A stretch of 64,000 bases of DNA from Pseudomonas sp. MYb118 (GTDB lineage: Bacteria > Pseudomonadota > Gammaproteobacteria > Pseudomonadales > Pseudomonadaceae). Shown here one piece after another: positions 17,158 to 26,763 of this stretch. Under the pieces are notes generated by a model, which saw only the letters and a program-made list of their open reading frames with translations, was not told the origin of the DNA and did not search any database. Location of the stretch: contig NZ_JBFRXN010000004.1 of NCBI RefSeq assembly GCF_040947875.1, forward strand, positions 749,688-813,687, written 5' to 3'. The stretch's first letter is position 1, and each line of letters begins with the position of its first letter. Position numbers and translations under genes: made by a program.

Positions 17158-17994
17158 TCAGTCCTCTGCCCGGTGGCCGTTGAAGGTGTCGCGCCAGGTC
17201 AGCAGGCGTTGCTCGAGGGCGGCCAGCAGGCCGTCGCTGAGTTTGCCCAGCAGCGCCAGCACGATGATCGCCGCGAGCACGATGTCCGGGCGCGAGGTTT
17301 CGCGACCGTCGCTGAGCAGGTAGCCCAGGCCACGGGTGGCGGCGATCAGTTCGGCCGCCACCAGGAACATCCACGCCAGGCTCAGGCCACTGCGCAAGCC
17401 GGTGAACAGGCCGGGCAGGGCGGCGGGCAAGAGGATGCGGCGGACCAGGCGCAGGTGGCTGAAACCGTACATCTGCCCGACTTCCACCAGCTTGCGGTCG
17501 ATGTTGCGGATCGCCGCGACACCATTGAGGTACACCGGGAAGAAGGCACCGATGGCGATCAGGACGATCTTCGAGGTCTCGTCGATGCCCAGCCACAACA
17601 GCAGCAGCGGCACCCAGGCCAGGCTCGGGATCGAGCGCAGGCCGGCGAAGGTCGGTTCCAGCCAGGCTTCGGCCTCGCGGCTCAGGCCCACCCAGGCGGC
17701 GAACACCAGGGCCAGGCTGGCGCCGATGGCAAAGCCCAGCAGCACGCGCGCCAGGCTGGCGCTGATGTGCTTCCACAGCGGGCCTTCAGCCAGATCGCCC
17801 AGGGTCAGGGCGATTTCACTGGGGGCCGGCATCTGGTAGGACGGCAGCCAGCCGATGCGGACGATGAATTCCAGCACCAGCAGGATCAGCACCGGCAGGG
17901 CCAGGCCCTTGAGGCGCAGGCGCCAGGCGTTGCTCAAGGCCAGCGTGGTGCCGCGAGGGGTGGGCAGTTCCAGGGTTTTACTTTTACTGGTCAT
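17158..17994 (-). CDS. Sulfonate/taurine/nitrate-type ABC permease
   Basis: A 278-residue permease with six hydrophobic segments. The coupling loop is EVGQMYGFSHLRLVRRILLP, and the family motif around FAGLRSIPSLAWVPLLLLWL is clear. The N-terminal ~35 residues are hydrophilic, as in SsuC-type permeases. It is expressed with the binding protein upstream (57-base gap) and the ATPase downstream. Confidence 0.88.
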   Translation of the reverse strand: MTSKSKTLELPTPRGTTLALSNAWRLRLKGLALPVLILLVLEFIVRIGWLPSYQMPAPSEIALTLGDLAEGPLWKHISASLARVLLGFAIGASLALVFAAWVGLSREAEAWLEPTFAGLRSIPSLAWVPLLLLWLGIDETSKIVLIAIGAFFPVYLNGVAAIRNIDRKLVEVGQMYGFSHLRLVRRILLPAALPGLFTGLRSGLSLAWMFLVAAELIAATRGLGYLLSDGRETSRPDIVLAAIIVLALLGKLSDGLLAALEQRLLTWRDTFNGHRAED

Positions 17995-18051
17995 TGGCTT
18001 CTCCGGTGACGACGAATCCGCGCCGGGCGCGGATTCGGTCTTGGGCGATAT

Positions 18052-19038
18052 TTACTGGCGAGCCACGGTCTGCCTGGAACCGGTGTCGATCAACTGGTCG
18101 ATGACCTGATCGACATTCACCCCACGGCGCACCAGCTCTTCGGACACCAGGATCGGCGCGGCGGCCTTGGAGGCGAGCACGTCCTTGGCGGTCAGGTGCG
18201 GGTTGGCGAGGTCGGTACGCGACAGTTGCAGCTTGGCCACGTCCAGCGGCAGGCCGGATTCGCTGGCGAGCAGTTTGGCCAGCTCATCCGGGTTTTTCAC
18301 CGACCACTCACGGGCCTGTTCGTAGGCCTTGAGCACCGTTTCGATGGCCTGCGGGTGCTCTTTTGCATAACGCTCGGTCACGCTGACCACGCCGTAGCTG
18401 TTGAAATCGGTGTTGCGGTACAGCAGGCGCGAACCGGCTTGCACTTCGCTGGCGGCCATGTGCGGGTCGAGGCCGGCCCAGGCGTCCACATCACCTTTTT
18501 CCAGGGCGGTGCGGCCGTCCGGGTGCTGCAGGTGCACCAGTTCCACGTCGTCTTTTTTCAGGCCGGCCTGTTGCAGGGCGCGTAGGGTGAACAGGTACGG
18601 GTCGGTGCCCTTGGTGGCGGCGATTTTCTTGCCCTTGAGGTCGGCGACGGTCTGGTAGGGCGAGTCCTTGCGCACCACCAGGGCGGTCCATTCGGCGCGG
18701 CTGTAGACGTACACCGATTTGATCGGGCTGCCATTGGCGCGGCTGAGCACGGCGGCCAGGCTGGCCGAGGAAGCGAAGTCGACGCCGCCGCTGTTGAGGT
18801 ATTCCAGCGAGCGGTTGCTGCCCTGGCTCAACACCCAGGTGACCTTGCTCTGGGGCAGGGCCTTTTCCAGGTAGCCCAGATGCTTGAGCGCCAGGCTCAC
18901 CGGCGAATAATAGGCGTAGTCCAGGCGCACTTCCGCGGGTGGCGTTTCGGCGGCCTGCGCTACGGGTTGCAGGCTGAATAGCAGGGCACAGGCGCTCAGT
19001 AGCGACCTGACGAGGGGGAAACGGAAGGTGGAATGCAT
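18052..19038 (-). CDS. Sulfonate/taurine-type ABC transporter binding protein
   Basis: A 328-residue exported type II binding protein with signal peptide HSTFRFPLVRSLLSACALLF and cleavage after AQA. SsuA-family text includes RLDYAYYSPVSLALKHLGYL and KGKKIAATKGTDPYLFTLRA. ATG 19038 is chosen because it begins the signal peptide and has AGGAG upstream. It is first in the three-gene operon. The region 19039-19316 upstream faces the divergent deacetylase gene and shows no recognised operator. Confidence 0.88.
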   Translation of the reverse strand: MHSTFRFPLVRSLLSACALLFSLQPVAQAAETPPAEVRLDYAYYSPVSLALKHLGYLEKALPQSKVTWVLSQGSNRSLEYLNSGGVDFASSASLAAVLSRANGSPIKSVYVYSRAEWTALVVRKDSPYQTVADLKGKKIAATKGTDPYLFTLRALQQAGLKKDDVELVHLQHPDGRTALEKGDVDAWAGLDPHMAASEVQAGSRLLYRNTDFNSYGVVSVTERYAKEHPQAIETVLKAYEQAREWSVKNPDELAKLLASESGLPLDVAKLQLSRTDLANPHLTAKDVLASKAAAPILVSEELVRRGVNVDQVIDQLIDTGSRQTVARQ

Positions 19039-19316
19039 CGCGATGGCTCCTGGCTTTATATTTCTGAAAGTTTGTTTTGTGTGAAATTTCCTGTCTGAAT
19101 GGAATATTGCAGGCGCTGTGCCATGTCGGCGCAACCCACGCTGGCAGGGCGTTGGCGGCCATTTTCCGGGGGAAGTGATGTTGCCGGGCGAACACCGTGT
19201 CGAGCTGCTGTTGCTGGGGCAACAGTTGCGGCGGGCAGCAGCGGAACCAAAGCCCGTGTACCCTGATCCAACCGCGCGCCGTCCACCCGTGCGGTCCCAA
19301 GGTCTGGAAGCCATCA

Positions 19317-20216
19317 ATGAAACCGCTGTCGAAAATTCTCTGCCTATTCGCCATTGCCGTCGGGCTGGCCGGGTGCATTGCCGCCCCCATCGAAATGACC
19401 CCGCAAACCGAACAGCATCTGCGTGAACAGGCGCCGATCCGCTTTCTGCTGACCTTCGACGATGGCCCCAGTGCCTCGAGCTTCTGGAACCCGAGCATGA
19501 CCGTGCTCGACAGCCTGGCCAGCAACCCGGTGCAGCCCAACCTCAAGGCGGTGTTTTTCGTGCAGACTGGCGCGCCACGGGCCGGCGACAGCGACATCGG
19601 CCGCGAGGTGATGCGCCGCGAACACGCCGAGGGGCAGATCCTCGGTTTCCACACCGCCACCCACTGGCACACCAATCACCGCTCCCTGAGCCCCGAGGAG
19701 CTGGAACAGTCACTGAGCAAGGGCAGTGCCGACATTGCCGCGATCACCGGCGCGGCGCCGACCCTGGTGCGCCCGCCATTCTGGAACTACGACAAACGGG
19801 TATTCGCCGCCTATCAGCGTCACGGCCTCAGTGTGTTGCTGACCGACCTGAGCGCCAATGACGGCAAGATCTGGGGCTTCAATGCCAGCCCGCGGCGGCG
19901 CGCGCATTTCCTGCGCTCGATGTCCGAAGTGCGCGAGCGCATCGCCCTGGGTGAGTTGCCGACCGTCGATGGAGTGATCCCGGTGGTGGTGACCTTCCAC
20001 GACCTCAATCGCTACAGCGCCCGGCACGCCCGCGAGTACCTGCAAATCCTCCTCGACAGCGCCCAGGCGACCGGCGTCAAGGTGGACGCCAAGCCGTTCT
20101 ACGACGATCAGGCGCAGTTACAGCGGGCGGCCATGGCCCGCACCGTGCGGGACAGCTCACAGGCGGTGAAGTTGCCGGGGATCTGGAACTGGATCTGGGA
20201 CAGCGACAGCCATTGA
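19317..20216 (+). CDS. Polysaccharide deacetylase lipoprotein (NodB fold)
   Basis: A 299-residue protein with a lipoprotein signal peptide ending LAGC (Cys ~20), so it is probably anchored in the outer or inner membrane. The NodB catalytic motifs are present: LLTFDDGPSAS with the catalytic and metal aspartates, FHTATHWHTNH with the metal histidines, and RPPFWNYD. It removes acetyl groups from an envelope or extracellular polysaccharide; the polymer is unknown. ATG 19317 has a GGAAG site. It converges on catR with a two-base gap. Confidence 0.88.
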   Translation: MKPLSKILCLFAIAVGLAGCIAAPIEMTPQTEQHLREQAPIRFLLTFDDGPSASSFWNPSMTVLDSLASNPVQPNLKAVFFVQTGAPRAGDSDIGREVMRREHAEGQILGFHTATHWHTNHRSLSPEELEQSLSKGSADIAAITGAAPTLVRPPFWNYDKRVFAAYQRHGLSVLLTDLSANDGKIWGFNASPRRRAHFLRSMSEVRERIALGELPTVDGVIPVVVTFHDLNRYSARHAREYLQILLDSAQATGVKVDAKPFYDDQAQLQRAAMARTVRDSSQAVKLPGIWNWIWDSDSH

Positions 20217-20218
20217 GG

Positions 20219-21103
20219 TCAGCGCGCCGGTTGTAGCTGCTCGATCATCCGCAGGCAGTGATTCAAGCCCGGCGACACATCACCGACGCGGCGGCTGAGG
20301 ATGATCGGCGAGGTCGCGTTGTCTTCCAGCAGCGGCGTGAAGCCGATGTCGTCGCGGTGCAGCAGTTGCACCGAGGCGGGCACCAGGGTCACGCCGATGC
20401 CCGCACCCACCAGGCCGATGGCGGTTTGCAGTTCGTTGGTCCATTGCGCCACGTGGATGCTCACGCCCTGGGATTCGAACAGCGCAATGACATGGTCGGC
20501 GTAACTGGGGCGCGGATTGCCGGGGTAGAGCACGAAGGGCTCCTTGGCCAGCTCGCGCAGGCTGATGGGCGCGGCCAGCAGCGGATGGCCGGCGGGCAGG
20601 GCAGCGACCAGGCGGTCTTCGGTGAGGACGGTCTGGATGATCGCCGGGTCGTCGATGCGGATACGCCCGAAGCCGATGTCGATGCGCCCGGCCTTGAGCG
20701 CCTGCACCTGTTGCAGGGTGGTCATTTCCGACAAGCCGAGTTCCAGCTCCAGCGGTTCGCCGCTGCGCAGGCGGCGGATCAGCTCGGGTAATACGCCGTA
20801 CAGGGTCGACGGCGCAAAACCGATGCCCAGCCAGGTCTTTTCCCCCAGGCCAATGCGCCGTGTGTTGTCGCAGACCTTGGCCAGTTGTTCGAGCAGCGCC
20901 GTTGAGTGTTCGTGGAAAAACCGCCCGGCGTCGGTCAGCTTCAGCGGTCGGCCACGTTCGAGCAGCAACACGCCCAACTCGTCTTCCAGTTGCTGGATCT
21001 GCCGGCTCAACGGCGGCTGGGCGATGTGCAACAGCTCGGCGGCGCGGGTGAAGTTGAGCGTTTGGGCCAGCACCTGGAAATAGCGCAGGTGACGCAGTTC
21101 CAT
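20219..21103 (-). CDS. catR: LysR-family regulator of catechol degradation
   Basis: A 294-residue LTTR. The helix-turn-helix is at residues ~1-60 (NFTRAAELLHIAQPPLSRQI), the effector domain follows, and the CatR/BenM type pocket is suggested by IGFAPSTLYGVLPELIRR and VPASVQLLHRDDIGF. It is divergent from catBCA and in other pseudomonads activates catBC with cis,cis-muconate. ATG 21103 is preceded by GGAGGT. The candidate binding site is at 21131-21145 in the shared intergenic region. Confidence 0.9.
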   Translation of the reverse strand: MELRHLRYFQVLAQTLNFTRAAELLHIAQPPLSRQIQQLEDELGVLLLERGRPLKLTDAGRFFHEHSTALLEQLAKVCDNTRRIGLGEKTWLGIGFAPSTLYGVLPELIRRLRSGEPLELELGLSEMTTLQQVQALKAGRIDIGFGRIRIDDPAIIQTVLTEDRLVAALPAGHPLLAAPISLRELAKEPFVLYPGNPRPSYADHVIALFESQGVSIHVAQWTNELQTAIGLVGAGIGVTLVPASVQLLHRDDIGFTPLLEDNATSPIILSRRVGDVSPGLNHCLRMIEQLQPAR

Positions 21104-21130
21104 GGGACCTCCGGAGGAATGTGTTTGGGC

Positions 21131-21169
21131 ATACCTATAAGGTATCAAGCCAGACCAATTCTATATTGG
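21131..21169. promoter_or_regulatory. CatR-type operator region between catR and catB
   Basis: ATACCTATAAGGTAT at 21131-21145 fits the LysR consensus ATAC-N7-GTAT used by CatR/BenM. Nine bases further, CCAATTCTATATTGG (21155-21169) is a second perfect inverted repeat (CCAAT-N5-ATTGG), which may be the activation site near the catB promoter. The role of the first site follows from the known family; that of the second is inference. Confidence 0.7.
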
Positions 21170-21231
21170 CCTCAGGAAAAAAGCCGTACCAGAATCGGTT
21201 CCAGAACTTTAAGAACCTGACGGGTATTGAA

Positions 21232-22371
21232 ATGCTTTTATCTGCCATTGAGTCGATCGAGACGATCATCGTCGACCTGCCGACCATCCGCCCGCACAAG
21301 CTGGCCATGCACACCATGCAGAACCAGACCCTGGTGATCATCCGCGTGCGTTGCGCCGACGGCATCGAAGGCATCGGCGAGTCCACCACCATCGGTGGCC
21401 TGGCCTACGGCAACGAAAGCCCGGACAGCATCAAGACCAACATCGACACACATTTCGCACCGTTGTTGATTGGCCAGGACAGCGCCAACGTCAACGCGGC
21501 GATGTTGCGCCTGGAGCGCAGCATCCGTGGCAATACCTTCGCCAAGTCCGGCATCGAAACCGCGCTGCTCGACGCCCAGGGCAAACGCCTGGGCCTGCCG
21601 GTCAGCGAGCTGCTCGGTGGCCGCGTGCGTGACGCGCTGCCGGTGGCCTGGACCCTGGCCAGCGGCGACACCGCCAAGGACATCGCCGAAGCCGAGAAAA
21701 TGCTCGACCTGCGCCGCCACCGCATCTTCAAGCTGAAAATCGGTGCCGGTGAAGTCAACCGCGACCTGGCCCACGTCATCGCCATCAAGAAGGCCCTGGG
21801 CGACCGCGCCAGCGTGCGCGTCGACGTCAACCAGGCCTGGGACGAAGCAGTGGCGCTGCGCGCTTGCCGGGTGCTGGGCAGCAACGGCATCGACCTGATC
21901 GAGCAGCCGATCTCGCGCAACAACCGCGCCGGCATGGCCCGTCTCAACGCCGTGAGCCCGGCACCGATCATGGCCGACGAGTCCATCGAGTGCGTGGAAG
22001 ATGCCTTCAACCTGGCCCGCGAAGGCGCGGCCTCGGTGTTCGCCCTGAAAATCGCCAAGAACGGTGGCCCGCGTGCTGTGTTGCGCACCGCAGCCATCGC
22101 CGAATCGGCCGGCATCGCCCTGTACGGCGGCACCATGCTCGAAGGTGGCCTGGGCACCGTGGCCTCGGCCCATGCCTTCGTCACCCTGAACAAACTGGCG
22201 TGGGACACCGAACTGTTCGGCCCGCTGCTGCTGACCGAAGACATTCTCAGTGAACCGCTGGTGTACCGCGATTTCGAGCTGCACGTGCCGAAGACGCCGG
22301 GTCTGGGCCTGAGCCTGGATGAAGAACGCCTGGCGTTTTTCCGCCGCGACAAGACCATTCATTCAGCCTGA
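21232..22371 (+). CDS. catB: Muconate cycloisomerase
   Basis: A 379-residue enolase-superfamily enzyme converting cis,cis-muconate to muconolactone. Catalytic features: lysines in FKLKIGAG, metal ligands in VDVNQAWDE, DLIEQPIS and IMADESIECVED, and the end segment around LYGGTMLEGGLG. ATG 21232 is used because it starts the family N-terminus (LLSAIESIETIIVDLPTIRP); its ribosome site is weak. First gene of catBCA. Confidence 0.93.
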   Translation: MLLSAIESIETIIVDLPTIRPHKLAMHTMQNQTLVIIRVRCADGIEGIGESTTIGGLAYGNESPDSIKTNIDTHFAPLLIGQDSANVNAAMLRLERSIRGNTFAKSGIETALLDAQGKRLGLPVSELLGGRVRDALPVAWTLASGDTAKDIAEAEKMLDLRRHRIFKLKIGAGEVNRDLAHVIAIKKALGDRASVRVDVNQAWDEAVALRACRVLGSNGIDLIEQPISRNNRAGMARLNAVSPAPIMADESIECVEDAFNLAREGAASVFALKIAKNGGPRAVLRTAAIAESAGIALYGGTMLEGGLGTVASAHAFVTLNKLAWDTELFGPLLLTEDILSEPLVYRDFELHVPKTPGLGLSLDEERLAFFRRDKTIHSA

Positions 22372-22381
22372 GGAGAGCATT

Positions 22382-22672
22382 ATGCTGTTCCACGTAAAGA
22401 TGACCGTGAATCTGCCGGTCGACATGAACCCCGAAGCGGCCGCCAAACTCAAGGCCGACGAAAAGGCCCTGGCCCAGCGCCTGCAAGAGCAGGGCAAGTG
22501 GCGCCACCTGTGGCGTATCGCCGGCCATTACGCCAACTACAGCGTGTTCGATGTCGACAGCGTCCAGGAACTGCATGATCTGTTGATGCAATTGCCGCTG
22601 TTCCCGTACATGGCCATCGAAGTCGATGCGTTGTGCCGCCATCCTTCTTCGATTCGTGACGACGACCGCTGA
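22382..22672 (+). CDS. catC: Muconolactone delta-isomerase
   Basis: A 96-residue enzyme, the normal length for CatC, converting muconolactone to beta-ketoadipate enol-lactone. Family sequence LFHVKMTVNLPVDM at the start and RIAGHYANYSVFDVDS in the centre. It starts ten bases after catB with GAGGAG as ribosome site. Confidence 0.93.
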   Translation: MLFHVKMTVNLPVDMNPEAAAKLKADEKALAQRLQEQGKWRHLWRIAGHYANYSVFDVDSVQELHDLLMQLPLFPYMAIEVDALCRHPSSIRDDDR

Positions 22673-22723
22673 GCCCAGCCTGCTCAGCCAGCTACGCCCA
22701 TAATTACAAGATGAGGAACCCCC

Positions 22724-23653
22724 ATGAACGTCAAGATTTCCCACACTGCCCACGCCCAGAAATTTCTCGAAGACGCCAGCGGCCTGCTCAATGACGCCGG
22801 CAACCCGCGGGTCAAGGCGCTGATCTATCGTATCCTGCGCGACTCGGTGAACATCATCGAAGACCTCGCCGTGACCCCGGAAGAATTCTGGAAAGCGGTC
22901 AACTACCTCAACGTGCTGGGTGCACGCCAGGAAGCCGGGCTGGTGGTGGCCGGGCTGGGCCTGGAACATTACCTGGACATGCTGATGGACGCCGAAGACG
23001 AGCAGGCCGGCAAGTCCGGCGGCACCCCGCGCACCATCGAAGGCCCGCTGTACGTGGCCGGTGCGCCGCTGTCCGAGGGTGAGGCGCGCCTGGACGATGG
23101 CGTCGATCCGGGGGTGACCCTGTTCATGCAGGGCCGGGTGTTCAACACCGCCGGCGAACCGCTGGCCGGCGCGGTCGTCGACGTCTGGCACGCCAACACT
23201 GGCGGCACTTACTCGTACTTCGACACCACGCAATCGGAATTCAACCTGCGTCGCCGTATCGTCACCGATGCCGAGGGTCGTTATCGTTTCCGCAGCATCG
23301 TGCCGTCGGGCTACGGCTGCCCGCCGGACGGTCCGACCCAGCAACTGCTCGACCAGTTGGGCCGCCACGGCCAGCGCCCGGCGCACATTCACTTCTTCAT
23401 TTCGGCGCCGGACCATCGCCACCTGACTACCCAGATCAACCTCGATGGCGACCAGTACCTGCACGACGATTTCGCCTACGCCACCCGCGACGAGCTGATC
23501 GCACAGATCACCTTCAGCGAAGACCCGGCGCGGGCAGCGGCGCACGGCGTCAGCGGGCGGTTTGCCGAGATCGACTTCGACTTCACCCTGCAATCCTCGG
23601 CGCAACCGCAAGAGCAGCAGCGGCATGAGCGGGTGCGTGCCCTCGAAGATTGA
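22724..23653 (+). CDS. catA: Catechol 1,2-dioxygenase
   Basis: A 309-residue intradiol dioxygenase that cleaves catechol to cis,cis-muconate with non-haem Fe(III). The iron ligands are a tyrosine in GGTYSYFDT, a tyrosine in PSGYGCPPDG and histidines in RPAHIHFFIS. The N-terminal ~100-residue helical linker domain is complete. It follows catC by 51 bases with its own AGGA site. It ends before an inverted REP pair that separates catBCA from benR. Confidence 0.93.
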   Translation: MNVKISHTAHAQKFLEDASGLLNDAGNPRVKALIYRILRDSVNIIEDLAVTPEEFWKAVNYLNVLGARQEAGLVVAGLGLEHYLDMLMDAEDEQAGKSGGTPRTIEGPLYVAGAPLSEGEARLDDGVDPGVTLFMQGRVFNTAGEPLAGAVVDVWHANTGGTYSYFDTTQSEFNLRRRIVTDAEGRYRFRSIVPSGYGCPPDGPTQQLLDQLGRHGQRPAHIHFFISAPDHRHLTTQINLDGDQYLHDDFAYATRDELIAQITFSEDPARAAAHGVSGRFAEIDFDFTLQSSAQPQEQQRHERVRALED

Positions 23654-23671
23654 TGGTGTAGCTGATGGTCT

Positions 23672-23751
23672 CATCGCGGGCAAGCCCGCTCCTACAGTGG
23701 ACCGGTGTGAACACGGAACGCCCCTGTAGGAGCGGGCTTGCCCGCGATGAG
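23672..23751. repeat. REP pair in inverted orientation
   Basis: CATCGCGGGCAAGCCCGCTC at 23673 and the inverse arm ending CGCGATG at 23751, in the GGGCTTGCCC sequence variant. It lies between catA and benR and may act as a transcript end. Confidence 0.85.
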
Positions 23752-23837
23752 GCCATATCAGCCACCGATCAGCCCACTGACACACCACCACCCCCATTGC
23801 CCTAGAATCAACCCCATAACAACAACCAGAGTGCCCG

Positions 23838-24794
23838 ATGATGCAAGCGCAACTACTCAGTCAGCGCAGCGCCGTGTTCGACCATGCCGACCCGTACGCG
23901 GTGTCCGGCTACGTCAACCAGCACGTCGGCAACCATTGCATCCTCATGCCCCGCAGCGGGCGGCCGCTGGCCAATCTCAACCACCGCAAATTCGCCAGCC
24001 TGGACCTGTGCCGCATCAGCTACGGCGCCAGTGTGCGGGTCACCTCCGGCGCGCTCGACAGCGTCTATCACCTGCAAGTGCTGTTGCGGGGCAACTGCCT
24101 GTGGCGCGGTCACGGCCAGGAGCATTATTTCGCCCCGGGCGAGCTGCTGTTGATCAACCCCGACGACCCGGTGGACCTGACGTACTCCGACGACTGCGAA
24201 AAATTCATCCTCAAAGTGCCGACCGCGCTGCTCGAATCGGTGTGCGACGAGCAGCGCTGGCGGTATCCGGGGCAGGGCGTGCGGTTCGTCGAGAACCGCT
24301 ACCAGCTCGACACACTGGAAGGGTTTGTCGGCCTGCTGGCGATGATCTGCCAGGAAGCCGAAGCCAGCCAGCCGATGCCCAGGGTGCAAGAGCACTACGC
24401 GCAGATCATCGTCAGCAAGATGCTTGGCCTGATGCGCACCAACGTCAGCCGCGGCGACATCGACGCCCACACCGCCAGCTTCGACGCCATCGCCGACTAC
24501 ATCGCCCGGCACTTGAAGCACGACCTCGACAGCGAAGCGCTGGCACGCCAGGCGCACATGAGCGTGCGTTCGCTGTACGGCCTGTTCGAGCGCAACGCCG
24601 CCACCACGCCGAAAAACTACATCCGCCAAATGCGCCTGGAGCGCATCCACGCCTGCCTGAGTGACCCGACCTGCAACGTGCGCAACGTCACCGAAGTGGC
24701 GATGGACTACGGCTTCCTGCACCTGGGCCGGTTCGCCGACAGCTACCGCAAACAGTTCGGCGAATTGCCGTCCGACACCCTCAAGCGCCGTTGA
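23838..24794 (+). CDS. benR: AraC/XylS-family activator of the ben genes
   Basis: A 318-residue regulator. The N-terminal effector domain (SRPLANLNHRKFASLD-like text; VYHLQVLLRGNCLWRGHGQE) resembles AraC_binding_2. The C-terminal double helix-turn-helix is LARQAHMSVRSLYGLFERN and TEVAMDYGFLHLGRFADSYR. BenR/XylS proteins respond to benzoate and bind TGCA-N6-GGNTA direct repeats. Two such repeats lie 11 bases downstream of this gene, ahead of benA. Start ATG 23838 or 23841. Confidence 0.92.
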   Translation: MMQAQLLSQRSAVFDHADPYAVSGYVNQHVGNHCILMPRSGRPLANLNHRKFASLDLCRISYGASVRVTSGALDSVYHLQVLLRGNCLWRGHGQEHYFAPGELLLINPDDPVDLTYSDDCEKFILKVPTALLESVCDEQRWRYPGQGVRFVENRYQLDTLEGFVGLLAMICQEAEASQPMPRVQEHYAQIIVSKMLGLMRTNVSRGDIDAHTASFDAIADYIARHLKHDLDSEALARQAHMSVRSLYGLFERNAATTPKNYIRQMRLERIHACLSDPTCNVRNVTEVAMDYGFLHLGRFADSYRKQFGELPSDTLKRR

Positions 24795-24804
24795 ACAACG
24801 ACCC

Positions 24805-24867
24805 TGCACAAAACGGATAAAGGTCTGCACCCCGCGGATAGTCCACCCCATTGCCCCGTCCTAGCAT
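24805..24867 (+). promoter_or_regulatory. BenR/XylS-type promoter of benABC
   Basis: Two direct repeats match TGCA-N6-GGATA: 24805-24819 and 24826-24840, offset by 21 bases (two helical turns). TAGCAT at 24862-24867 sits where the -10 box of the equivalent Pb/Pm-type promoters lies. The repeat consensus is established for XylS/BenR; assignment to this promoter follows from position. Confidence 0.85.
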
Positions 24868-24903
24868 GACCCTGCCTGAACAATAACAATGGAGGCGGCG
24901 GCC

Positions 24904-26268
24904 ATGACCCTGCGACCCGAATACCTTCACGCCTTGCTGGAAGACGACCCCGAACAAGGCGTTTATCGCTGCAAGCGCGAGATGTTCACCGACCCGCGCC
25001 TGTTCGACCTGGAGATGCAGCACATCTTCGAAGGCAACTGGCTGTACCTGGCGCACGAAAGCCAGATCCCCAACGTCAACGATTTCTACACCACCACGAT
25101 GGGGCGCCAGTCGATCTTCATCGCGCGCAACAAGGACGGGGTGCTCAATGCCTTCATCAACGCCTGCAGCCATCGCGGCGCGACCCTGTGCCGGCACAAG
25201 TCCGGCAACAAAAGCTCCTACACCTGCCCGTTCCACGGCTGGACGTTCAACAACTCCGGCAAGCTGCTCAAGGTCAAGGACCCGGCCAACGCCGGCTACC
25301 CGTCGAGCTTCAACTGCGAAGGCTCCCACGACCTGACCCGCGTCGCGCGTTTCGAATCCTACCGGGGCTTCCTGTTCGGCAGCCTCAAGGCCGATGTGCC
25401 ACCGCTGGTGGAGCACCTCGGTGAGTCGGCGAAGATCATCGACATGATCGTCGACCAGTCCGCCGATGGCCTGGAAGTGCTGCGCGGCTCCTCCAGCTAC
25501 ATCTACGAAGGCAACTGGAAACTCACCGCGGAGAACGGCGCCGACGGTTACCACGTCAGCTCCGTGCACTGGAACTACGCCGCCACCCAGAACCAGCGCA
25601 AGCAGCGCGAGGCCGGCGACAGCAACCCGACCATGAGCGCCGGCAGCTGGGCCAAGCAGGGTGGCGGTTTCTACTCCTTCGACAAGGGCCACATGCTGCT
25701 CTGGACCCGTTGGGCCAACCCCGAGGATCGCCCGCTGTACGAGCGTCGCGATGAGCTGGCGCAAGACTTCGGCCAGGCGCGCGCCGACTGGATGATCGAG
25801 AACTCGCGCAACCTGTGCCTGTACCCCAACGTGTACCTGATGGACCAGTTCAGCTCGCAGATCCGCATCGCCCGGCCGATCTCGGTGGACCGCACGGAAA
25901 TCACCATCTACTGCATCGCGCCCAAGGGCGAGAGCGACCATGCCCGGGCCAGCCGCATTCGTCAGTACGAGGACTTCTTCAACGTCAGCGGCATGGCCAC
26001 GCCGGACGATCTGGAAGAATTCCGCTCCTGCCAGACCAGCTACCAGGGCAGCGTCACCACCTGGAACGACATGTCTCGTGGCGCGGAACACTGGATCGAA
26101 GGCGCCGACGAGGCGGCGAAGGAAATCGACCTGCACCCGCTGCTCAGTGGCGTGCGCACCGAGGACGAAGGACTGTTCGTGCTGCAACACAAATACTGGC
26201 AGCAGACCATGCTCAAGGCGTTGGCCGCCGAGCAGTCGCAACGGATCGCCGTGGAGGATGTGCAATGA
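24904..26268 (+). CDS. benA: Benzoate 1,2-dioxygenase large (alpha) subunit
   Basis: A 454-residue Rieske non-haem iron oxygenase subunit. The Rieske cluster ligands are in [10 protein letters not shown] and CPFHGWTFN, near residues 85-110. The mononuclear iron site is in [15 protein letters not shown] with a distal aspartate. With BenB it adds O2 to benzoate to form the cis-diol carboxylate, with electrons from BenC. ATG 24904 is preferred (GGAGG just upstream); 24889 is an in-frame alternative. It overlaps benB by four bases. Confidence 0.93.
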   Translation: MTLRPEYLHALLEDDPEQGVYRCKREMFTDPRLFDLEMQHIFEGNWLYLAHESQIPNVNDFYTTTMGRQSIFIARNKDGVLNAFINACSHRGATLCRHKSGNKSSYTCPFHGWTFNNSGKLLKVKDPANAGYPSSFNCEGSHDLTRVARFESYRGFLFGSLKADVPPLVEHLGESAKIIDMIVDQSADGLEVLRGSSSYIYEGNWKLTAENGADGYHVSSVHWNYAATQNQRKQREAGDSNPTMSAGSWAKQGGGFYSFDKGHMLLWTRWANPEDRPLYERRDELAQDFGQARADWMIENSRNLCLYPNVYLMDQFSSQIRIARPISVDRTEITIYCIAPKGESDHARASRIRQYEDFFNVSGMATPDDLEEFRSCQTSYQGSVTTWNDMSRGAEHWIEGADEAAKEIDLHPLLSGVRTEDEGLFVLQHKYWQQTMLKALAAEQSQRIAVEDVQ

Positions 26269-26753
26269 ACATTTCCTACGACAGCGTGCGCGATTTTCTC
26301 TACCGCGAAGCCCGTTATCTCGATGATCGGCAATGGGACGAATGGCTGGAACTGTACGCCGCCGACGCAACGTTCTGGATGCCATCCTGGGATGACAACG
26401 ACGAGTTGACCGAAGACCCGCAGCGGGAAATCTCGCTGATCTGGTACGGCAACCGCACCGGCCTTGAAGACCGCATCTTCCGCATCAAGACCGAGCGCTC
26501 CAGCGCCAGCGTGCCGGACACCCGCACCTCGCACAACATCAGCAACATCGAGCTGCTGGAACAGGCCGACGGCCTGTGCAAGGTGCGCTGCAACTGGCAC
26601 ACCCTGAGCTTTCGCTACAAGACCGTCGACAGCTACTTCGGCAGCAGCTTCTACACCCTCGACATGCGCGGCGAAAACCCGCTGATCAGGGCCAAGAAAG
26701 TGATCCTGAAGAACGATTACGTTCGCCAGGTCATTGATGTTTATCACTTGTGA
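26265..26753 (+). CDS. benB: Benzoate 1,2-dioxygenase small (beta) subunit
   Basis: A 162-residue beta subunit with the SnoaL/NTF2-like fold. Recognised sequence: [40 protein letters not shown] and [12 protein letters not shown]. It stabilises the alpha3beta3 oxygenase. The ATGA overlap with benA indicates coupled synthesis. Confidence 0.93.
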   Translation: MNISYDSVRDFLYREARYLDDRQWDEWLELYAADATFWMPSWDDNDELTEDPQREISLIWYGNRTGLEDRIFRIKTERSSASVPDTRTSHNISNIELLEQADGLCKVRCNWHTLSFRYKTVDSYFGSSFYTLDMRGENPLIRAKKVILKNDYVRQVIDVYHL

Positions 26754-26763
26754 GGGCGACGTC

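Noticed and set aside
22247..23797. Long minus-strand frame across catC and catA
   Set aside because: Antisense shadow of well-identified catabolic genes, with no ribosome site or homology-like features.
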